From assembly GCA_947000775.1 (NCBI GenBank), contig CAMQGK010000514.1, positions 2,702,001 to 2,766,000 of the forward strand: 64,000 bases of DNA. Direction: 5' to 3'. The position numbers and the translations under genes were made by a program. The notes beneath the pieces are model-generated. The model did not search any database. It was given only the letters and a program-made list of their open reading frames with translations, and was not told where the DNA came from. Of the stretch, positions 1 through 9,300 are shown one piece after another (the first letter of the stretch is position 1; each line of letters starts with the position of its first letter). Origin of the DNA: Pterois miles (lineage: Eukaryota > Chordata > Actinopteri > Perciformes > Scorpaenidae).

Positions 1-1730
1 CAGGAATTACACCGCCGCGGCCGTGTGAATGAGATGTTTGGAGGCTCCTCGGCTGAAACTGCATGTAGGTGCAACAGCTTTATATAAAAACATATAATAC
101 GCTTACAAAATATTATGCATTGATAAAAGTTAAACCAGTAGTTTCCAACATTTTCTGTTTGTGACAAGAAATAAGTGTCTTCTTGTCATATTACAGATGT
201 AAAGAGGGAAAATGATCCAATATTCAGAGATTAGTTTCTTCTTCTTCTCTCATTAATCATCTCAGGACCCCTCAGATTTATCTGGTGGCCCTTGGTAGGG
301 GCCCGACCCCTAGGTTGGGAGCCACTGGTCTAAACTACCTAACTGTATATAAAGCAGTTAAAGTACTGTATCTCCAGCCGGAGCAGCTCCAACAGTAACA
401 AGCTGCTCTAATACTGATATTCACAGTGAAAGTATTCAGATCCTCTGATCAAGTAAAACAGTAATACTACAATATGACAATACTCCATTACACGTAAAAG
501 TCATACAAAAGTATTAACACCCCAAAATACTCATTACACAGGAAGATTCACCCGTGTTAGTGTTGCATTGTTACTGATTATTATTTATTTATGTGATGAT
601 GCTGTTCCTAGTTAACATCAGAAAATCTGAAATATCTCATATAAATACTGCTGAGTAGTTTGTATCAATATATTATATTTTATAAGCTGATCATGTGTTT
701 AAAATATAAAAGATTAATCTAAAAGTAACCAGTAACTATGGTAATTTTTTTGCATTACTGTGGAATATGAAGTACAATCATCTAACGATATAAATTATTA
801 TTATTGGTGGTGGTAGTACTAGTAATGCAAGTATTTCTAACTATCATTGAAATGAGAGGAAGACATTATTTTTGGAGGTTTTGTGAATCACAGCTGGTTC
901 GTTGACGCCACCTTCTGTTAAAAGAATCAAACTTCATTAAATGCTGTGATCTGCACTGCAAAAATCAAGAACAGAAGGAAAGTACATTAAAAATATTAAA
1001 AACTATATGGGCTACGAGAAACATAAATATAGAAGAAAAATACAATACAAACATGAAAAATACTGCAAAATATATGGGCCTTCAAGAAACATAAATATAG
1101 AAGAAAATACTAAAATAATAATAATTTAAAAATATGAAAAAATACTATAGAATACATAGGTCTACACAAAACATAAACACAGAATATAAGAAAAATACAA
1201 TAAGAAATATAAAAAATACTATGAAATGTATGGACCTACAAAAAACAAATATAGAAGAAAAATACAATAAAATGTGGAAAAAATACTATAAAATACATAT
1301 GCCTACAAGAAATATAAATATAGATGTAAAATACAATAAAAATACAAAAAATATCAAAATATGAACAATATATCTGAATCAAAAATGGGTTGTTCAGATT
1401 TCAGAAGTGGTTTTATGCAGAAATGTGCAGACTATATAAAATATAAAGTATGTATAAAATATCATACATAAAATACTCAGTACTTGGGTAAATGTACTTA
1501 GTTACTTTCCACCACTGTTGGTGTCATAAACTAACTGAGTTTATAACAAGTAGTTGTTTGTCTTATTAAGGCTGTTTCATAACTATTATCTCTCAGGTTG
1601 TTATTATATTTAATTGGGTTATTTTTTTCACAGTTTGAATCGAGGATATATGAAAATATCCAGTGTATGTTTACATAATGATGACTATGAAATATGAGTC
1701 AATATTCAGGCTATACTACGAAGCATCTCG
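1..1730. other. Repeat-rich 5' flank of the PARG gene, no gene seen
   Basis: No exon with splice sites and protein similarity was recognised here. About 240-560 resembles a common teleost dispersed repeat: it has the 'gggagccactggtctaaac' block followed by a run of 'aagta' and 'agtact' words. Related pieces recur near 1480-1515, 3725-3905, 15085-15305, 46250-46450, 48230-48290 and 57890-57960. The rest is AT-rich and includes an A-rich repeat block at 960-1370. Confidence 0.6.
960..1370. repeat. A-rich degenerate tandem repeat (copy 1 of 3 blocks)
   Basis: Imperfect units of about 60-75 bp are built from the words 'caagaaacataaatatag', 'agaagaaaaatacaataaa' and 'atgaaaaatact'. The same words make up blocks at about 8690-9130 and 10890-11540, so this is one low-complexity repeat family with three blocks around and inside the PARG gene. 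The small ORF at 1134-1364 inside it is a by-product of A-richness. Confidence 0.75.
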
Positions 1731-1738
1731 TGGATAAT

Positions 1739-1818
1739 GAAAGTGAAAAACACAGTTTGACCGCAGCAGCAGCAGCAGCTTCAGCTTACTTTCGTTTTCT
1801 CGGTAAAGTGAAAGTAAA
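1739..1818 (+). promoter_or_regulatory. Interferon-type promoter (ISRE/IRF sites) of PARG
   Basis: Two perfect GAAANNGAAA-class motifs are visible: GAAAGTGAAA at 1739-1748 and TTTCGTTTTC at 1790-1799, the latter on the opposite strand. A third near-match, GAAAGTAAAC, is at about 1809-1818. A short CAG-repeat tract separates the first two. The cluster lies immediately upstream of the first plausible splice donor (1908). IRF and ISGF3 factors bind this motif class, and clustered copies next to a start site are typical of interferon-induced genes. I saw no convincing TATA box. Induction of the gene is inferred, not shown. Confidence 0.6.
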
Positions 1819-1824
1819 CTGTGG

Positions 1825-1907
1825 TTGGTGTGTTTGAGGAGACTTCACTGCTTCTCATCGATGAACGCTGAAACTAAAGATAATCAACGTTAAATCTTTG
1901 GTGAAAG
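1825..1907 (+). other. Putative untranslated exon 1 of PARG, with a short uORF
   Basis: The right border is a good donor, AAAG|GTGAGT, at 1907/1908. The left border is unknown and was set just after the ISRE cluster. If transcription starts upstream of 1861, the exon contains an ATG at 1861 opening a 10-codon uORF that stops with TAA at 1891-1893, which could damp translation. There is no similarity to PARG protein, so it is treated as 5' UTR. Confidence 0.45.
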
Positions 1908-1944
1908 GTGAGTATTTAGTTGTACTGTGTTTTATTCATTACAG

Positions 1945-2001
1945 GAAACTGGTGCGTAAAGACGCATTTCACAGGTCAAAGTCTAACGAAGCCTGGAGAC
2001 G
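1945..2001 (+). other. Putative untranslated exon 2 of PARG
   Basis: The segment is flanked by a pyrimidine-rich acceptor ending ATTACAG at 1944 and a strong donor GTGAGT at 2002-2007. It contains no ATG. It could be an alternative 5' UTR exon joined to the coding exon that begins at 3342. The call rests on splice consensus only. Confidence 0.4.
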
Positions 2002-2494
2002 GTGAGTGGTTCATTATCTGTCTTTATGCTTTTAAATGCGACTATTTGAACGACTGGTTGGATTAACAACCTGTCAGTAGAAGAAGAAGTACTTCATGTA
2101 ACGTTACTTCGGTGAAAGTAGGAATACCACACTGTGAAAATAGGGGAGAGCGGGGACAGTTGTAACAGTAATAGATAATTTACTATATTATAAACTTCAA
2201 CATGTCAGCTCCTCAAACAGTGTGTTTAAATGGGTTTATGAAATATGGACAGGTTACAAATGATTGATGATTGATTTGATTGATTTTAATGCAGTCACTC
2301 CACCGTTACAGTAACACCTGTAACACCTGGGATGGTTTTAACATGTCTCGCACATACGTTGGGTCGTCTCTCGTATTACTGTGCAACTGTGGGAAGTGTA
2401 AAGGTCACCTCCATCTGTGTGCAGATCCACCTGTCCACAGGTGTACTGGCCATCTGGTCTGGACCCAAGACAGTCATTTACCTCACTGGTTGAA

Positions 2495-2841
2495 GAAGAA
2501 GAAGAAGAAGAAGAAGAAGAAGAAGATCTACCTTTATTAGTCCAACAATGGGGAAATTCAATTTACACTCTGTTAAACTCATACATGGTACATGCAGACC
2601 TGAAACACACACACATGCATTAATGGAGAGATGTCAGAGTGAGGGGGCTGCTCCTGACAAGCGCCCCAAGCAGTTGGGGGTTTGGTGCCTTGCTCAGGGG
2701 CACCTCGGCAGTGCCCAAGAGGTAATCTGGCACCTCTCCAGCTACCAGTTCACACTCAGTTTTTGGTCCATGTCGGGACTTGAACCGGTGACCCTCCGGT
2801 TCCCAAGCCAACTCCCTACAGACTGAGCTACTGCCGCCCCC
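2495..2841 (-). mobile_element. tRNA-derived SINE, family A, copy 1
   Basis: Read on the minus strand it starts with a tRNA-like head: an A-box region 'tagctcagtctgtaggg' and a B box 'ccggttcaagtcccg'. A body of about 200 bp follows, then the tail 'ggactaataaaggta' ending in a (TCT)n run at 2495-2526. A second full-length copy lies at 44174-44507. The tail matches the 3' ends at 24650-24690 and 9335-9380, consistent with mobilisation by a LINE that recognises that tail. It lies in the presumed 5' UTR intron of PARG. Confidence 0.85.
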
Positions 2842-3343
2842 AACACACTTCAGCACGCTTCAGTCAAATTTGACAGAAACAAGATAAAACTGACTTGGTT
2901 AGTCTTTCCACTGTTCCACCAGTCACCATCTCTGGGTTGAGAGTTTGAAAGCGACTGAATAAGTAATATATTTGTATTTGTAAGTCTGATACACATCCGG
3001 CACATGTCTGAAAAGTGTCCTAAAAACCACAACATTTAAGTTTGTTTAAAAAGCCTGCATATACACACTAATGTTGGTGGGAAAAGGGTATTACAGTGTT
3101 TTTTTAACAGATAATTGAACATTTTTGCTGGAAAAGCATATCAGACAAATTATCTTTCTAAGCAGAGTAAAGGTTTGTGATTTCCAGCAGCTGAATACTG
3201 TTTTTCTATGTAGATATCTGGTCCGACCTGCTTCTCCACTGTGTCACCTACAATCCCTTTTATATGCATGTGTGTGTCAAAATAAAAGCTCACAATGACT
3301 TCCTGTTCACTTCCTGTCTTGTTTTGTCTCTTAACCTCCAGAG

Positions 3344-6300
3344 ATGGCCGAGCGCCGCAACAACAGCTCCCAGATGATGGAGGTGCTTCAGCCTGATAGA
3401 GAGCACAACAGCAAAGGGAGCTCAGTTCAGACTGCCTGCTCCTCCTCTTCCTCCTCTGCTGCTCCCTCCTCTTCCTCCTCTGCTGCTCCCTCCTCTTCCT
3501 CCTCTGCTCCCTCCAGTACCAGGGATGACGGTGGTCGACAGGTGGAGGCGGATGAGGCGGTGAGGATGCAGAGGGAGGATGCCTCTTCGTCATGTTTCAT
3601 GCTGGACGATCTGAAGCGACTTCCCCAGTGTGACAACAAGCTGAAACCTCTGAACATCAGCGGGACGCATACCGTCCTCATACATGTAAGACTGAGTCCT
3701 CTCAGCGTCTCTCTCTCTCCATTTACTAAAGTACATTTACTCAAATACTGTACTGAGGATACTTGAGGCTTCTGCTCCACTAAATGTAGTGCTGGAAGAA
3801 GGACCAAGATCCTTCACCTAAGTATACCATAATTTTAATATTACTCCTGCAAAATCTACCAAAAGTATCATCAGTAAAAGTACTCATTGCACAGTAAAAT
3901 GTACTTAAAGCTGCAGTGGTTAGAAAAGACTATATCCTATAAAAAAAATCATGTGTTTTTCTCTAGCAGATGCTCCTAATTGCATCTGCTAGAGTTCACA
4001 GACTGGAGGAAAACAGCCAATCGGAGCTGAGCTGTAATGACTATTTCTCTCCTCAGATGTTTTCAGAAACATCATGTAGTTACTGTTTAGCTGTAAAGTG
4101 AGAAAGTTCGTGACCTGGCAGCCATGTTGAGACCAGCTGAGGAAATACCAAGCACCGCCCACCAGCTGCACCACAGCCAATAGGAACTCTCTCTCTGAAA
4201 TGACCTGTGATTGGTCAAAGTCTCCATCACAGGCTCGAAAACATGAGGAGCTGCAGGAGTCTAGTTTTCTCTCATACACTTGAATTACAATATGCTGAAA
4301 AATGTGTTGCCTACTGAAGCTTTAAAGGTGCAGCATGTCGGATTTGGTAGCAGCTAGCAGTGAGGTTGCAGATTGCAACCAACTGGATCTTGTCCCGTGT
4401 GCCAAGCATGTCAGAGGACTACGGAGGCAATCTAACGTAAAAATGTTTGGTTTTGTCCGTTCTGGGCTACTGTAGAAACATGGCGGACTACGTGGAGAGG
4501 AAGTAAATGCTGAATGTGATTACTTTTTTTAGGTGGATGCTTTCAACTGTGGAGCAGGACTTCTGCCTCAGGAAGGGAGGGACATGTGGCACAGTAACTT
4601 TGTGAAAATGCCATGTTCCCCGGCGAACGTCATGACCATCAAGTCTGGATTCACAAAGGTGTGTGTGAGGCTAGTTTTCACCTGGCCGGCTATGTGACGT
4701 CCATGTGTTCAGGAAGCTACAGGTGGCCTCTCCCCCGAGGAAACAGTGCATTAATTTGATGTTAATAAATCAATGTTTTCTGTCCTCAGCAACCCACCCA
4801 GACGAGGAGGTGGGATGTGATCTCCAAGCAGCTCAGCGCTCTGGCCAAGAAGACCACAGCGAGTGTCGATGACGTAGAGGTACGTTGACATTTACGCATT
4901 TTTACACTTGATATTGTACATTTTTACGTACATTTTTGCAAATCTTTTGGTAAGACGTCATAGTAACCATCATTTATAAATGGTAAATTGATTCTTAATT
5001 AAACTTAGTTAAAAGTTATTTTACTGTTAACAAACAATGAAATGATAAATAATGAATTTCATTAATTATTAGTAATATTATCATTTCTGTTATGTTATCA
5101 TTAGTTAGTGCAATATGAAATAAGTAGTTTATAAATTAAGTATTGTATCATAGCTGATAGGAGACCATAACAATTACATTATGCCAGACCGTTGCTGTGT
5201 ATACCAGACCGTTGCTGTGTATACGAGACCGTTGCTGTGTATACCAGACCGTTGCTGTGTATACCAGAACGTTGCTGTGTATACCAGACCGTTGCTATGT
5301 ATACCAGACCGTTGCTGTGTATAACAGCCCGTTGCTGTGTATACCAGACCGTTGGTATGTATAACAGACTGTTGCTGTGTATACCAGACCGTTGGTATGT
5401 ATAACAGACCGTTGCTGTGTATACCAGACTGTTGCTATGTATAACAGACCGTCGCTGTGTATAAAAGACCGTTGCTATGTATAACAGACCGTTACTATGT
5501 ATACCAGACCGTTACTATGTATACCAGACCATTGCTGTGTATAACAGACCGTCGCTGTGTATAAAAGACCGTTGCTATGTATAACAGACCGTTGCTGTGT
5601 ATAACAAACCGTTGCTATGTATAACAGACCATTACTATGTATACCAGACCGTTGCTATGTATAACAGACCATTGCTATGTATAACAGACCGTTGCTATGT
5701 ATATCAGACCGTTGCTATCTATAACAGACCGTTGCTATGTATACCAGACCGTTGCTATGTATAACAGACCATTGCTATGTATAACAGACCATTGCTATGT
5801 ATAACAGACCGTTGCTATCTATAACAGACCGTTGCTATGTATTACAGACCGTTGCTATGTATACCAGACCGTTGCTCTGTATACCAGACCGTTGCTATGT
5901 ATAACAGACCGTTGCTATGTATAACAGACCATTGCTATGTATAACAGACTATTGCTATGTATACCAGACCGTTGCTATGTATAACAGACCGTTGCTATGT
6001 ATAGCAGACCGTTGCTATGTATAGCAGACCGTTGCTACGTATAACAGACCGTTGCTATGTATAACAGACCGTTGCTATGTATAACAGACTGTTGCTGTGT
6101 ATAACAGACCGTTGCTACGTATAACAGACCGTTGCTATGTATACCAGACCGTTGCTATGTATAACAGACCGTTGCTACGTATAACAGACCGTTGCTATGT
6201 ATACCAGACCGTTGCTTTGTATAACAGACCGTTGCTATGTATAGCAGACCGTTGCTATGTATAACAGACCGTTGCTATGGGCACAGTTGTGATGTGGACT

Positions 6301-9300
6301 CTGGAGGACGTTTTTTGTGTTTTGTGTTTTTGTTTTTTCTGTTGATTTCTGAAGCAAGTAGCTGTGTAATAAGCAGGATAATGTACAGCTAGCAGGTCAC
6401 TGCTTCAGTTCTGTCGGGGTTCATTTCACAACATTATCCCTTACTTATATTCTGTATTAAGCATTTGTTATTATTTACCAAATAATTTGTAAACCTTTTA
6501 GAAAAAAATATTATTAACCATTTAACAAGGTATTATAATCATCAGTTGCAACTTCATAGACATCCACATGTTTATATACAGTTTACAAACCAATTATTAA
6601 CCAGTATTACAAAGAATTTATTTAAGGTTTACAATAATATGTTAATCATTAACTATCTTACAGTATATACACATGCAAGGAATATACACATTCCTTGCAT
6701 GTGAAAACCTATTTTTCAATAAATCTGTTTCTGATTAATCTCCTCTTTCAACTCCGTCTCTCTGGTTAGGAAGCGATCATCAAGTATAACCCAAAGTATA
6801 AAGGTCAGTGGTCGTTTGACGCCCTCTACAGCTTTGTTAAGGTCAGAGTCTCTGTGTTTGCTTCAAATCTGTCACTTATTCAGTTTTGCGTTTAAAAGCC
6901 TGTAATGATAAATCATGCTGTCGTTCCAGATCGTCCCGAAAGCAGAAAACTACTTCCCCAAACTGTTTCCAAAGATGGCGGCGCTGGCTTTGAGTCTGCC
7001 TGATCAAGTCAAGAAGGTCTGAAACTGACCGGCTCCAGTTTACCTGTCAGATCTTTTGTAATTAAGAATCATATTAAGTATTTATTTACTGACACCTTCA
7101 CTGTAAGGTTATCAATACATGCCACATGGTTATATGAATGCACTGTTATTCAATGGTCTTATCCGGCCTATTTATCCATTTTAAACTCAACTATATGCGC
7201 ATCCTTTGTCCGAAACTCAGGTGATAAAGTGTGTGTCCATGTGTTCAGGCCGTCCCGCTGCTCCAGAGAGGACACACTGCAGCCATCACGCTGTCGCAAG
7301 GTCAGATTTCCTGTCTGCTCGCCAACGCCTTCTTCTGCACGTTCCCTCATCGCAACACGTCCAGTTCCAACGCAGAGTACCACAACTACCCGTCCATCAA
7401 CTTCTCCAGGTCAGGAAACAACTCCTTAAATCCTCCCTTAACTTCTCCAGGTCAGGAAACAACTCCTTAAATCCTCCACTAACTTCTCCAGGTCAGGAAA
7501 CAACTCCTTAAATCCTCCACTAACTTCACCAGGTTAGGAAACAACTCCTTAAATCGTCCCTTAACTTCTCCAGGTCAGGAAACAACTCCTTAAATCCTCC
7601 ACTAACTTCTCCAGGTCAGGAAACAACTCCTTAAATCCTCCCTTAACTTCTCCAGGTCAGGAAACAACTCCTTAAATCCTCCACTAACTTCTCCAGGTCA
7701 GGAAACAACTCCTTAAATCCTCCCTTAACTTCTCCAGGTCAGGAAACAACTCCTTAAATCCTCCACTAACTTCTCCAGGTCAGGAAACAACTCCTTAAAT
7801 CGTCCCTTAACTTCTCCAGGTCAGGAAACAACTCCTTAAATCCTCCCTTAACTTCACCAGGTCAGGAAACAACTCCTTAAATCCTCCCTTAACTTCACCA
7901 GGTCAGGAAACAACTCCTTAAATCCTCCCTTAACTTCTCCAGGTCAGGAAACAACTCCTTAAATCCTCCCTTAACTTCTCCAGGTCAGGAAACAACTCCT
8001 TAAATCCTCCACTAACTTCTCCAGGTCAGGAAACAACTCCTTAAATCCTCCACTAACTTCACCAGGTTAGGAAACAACTCCTTAAATCGTCCCTTAACTT
8101 CTCCAGGTCAGGAAACAACTCCTTAAATCCTCCACTAACTTCACCAGGTTAGGAAACAACTCCTTAAATCGTCCCTTAACTTCTCCAGGTCAGGAAACAA
8201 CTCCTTAAATCCTCCCTTAACTTCACCAGGTCAGGAAACAACTCCTTAAATCCTCCCTTAACTTCAGCAGGTCAGGAAACCCTTAAACCCTGTGCTGTGT
8301 GTTAACTCTTGATTCTCGCCCGTCGTCCAGTCTGTTTGGAAACTGGTCTGAGAGGAAGAAGGAGAAGCTGAGGGCCGTCCTTCATTACTTCCATGTGGTT
8401 ACAGGTGAGAGAGCCGATGAAGAGTAACGCTCCTCTTCCTCCTGGTTGGGACACATTTCACTGAAGACTGTTGTTTGTTTCTCTGCAGAGACTGAACTTA
8501 AAGGACTGGTGACGTTTGAAAGACGTTGCCTCAAAGACGTGGACATACGCAAGTGGAGAGGGTAGTAATAATAATCCTAATTATTGTTATTATAATAATA
8601 ATTATGATCATCATCTTTATCAGAATCAGGTTTACTGCCAACTAAGTTTTTTTCACACAAGCTTTGGTGTTTACAATAAAGGTACAATAAAAAGTTCAAT
8701 AAAAATTAGAAGTGATACTCTAAAAATATATACAAGAAACATAAATATAAAATAGAAGAAAAATACAATAAAAATCTGAAAAACACTTTAAAAATATGTA
8801 CAAGAAAAAATGTAATCGATAGTATATAATAGAAGTAAATTAAAATATTATAGAAATATAATAGAGGTAAAATTTAATTAAAATTTTTAAATCATTTTAG
8901 AAATGTAGAAAAGAACATTAAAAATATAAAAAACATACTAGAAAAAGATGTACAATATGATAAAATATGGAAATAAATGTGGAAAAATAATATGAAATAA
9001 TACTGTAAATAAATGTACAAGAACATTAAATGTAGAATAAAAGAAAAATATAATAAACAAAAAAGCAATAAAATATGTTCAAGAAACAAAAATATAGATT
9101 AGAAGAAAAAGAAACAGTAAAATGTGAATTTTTCTTATATAAATATGTATAGAGCACTTTAAAATCTGATGAAACTGAATGAATTCAACAATAAAATGGA
9201 TATAAATACTTCCTGTTATAGGAGATTAAGTATTAAGTGTTGTTGTTGTTGTGGCAGATGTGAGAAGACGATGTCTAAACTTCACGTCACATCACACGGA

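Noticed and set aside
3150..3593. Minus-strand 147-aa ORF rich in Arg, Glu and Gln
   Set aside because: Antisense of the PARG first coding exon; the pattern mirrors the Ser/Ala repeat. No similarity or splice signals.
5192..5404. 70-aa Cys-rich ORF resembling a small secreted peptide
   Set aside because: It is the 20-bp minisatellite translated; periodic and without a signal peptide.
5181..6280. CRISPR-like array (regular repeats)
   Set aside because: Units are contiguous with no spacers, and the context is a vertebrate intron.
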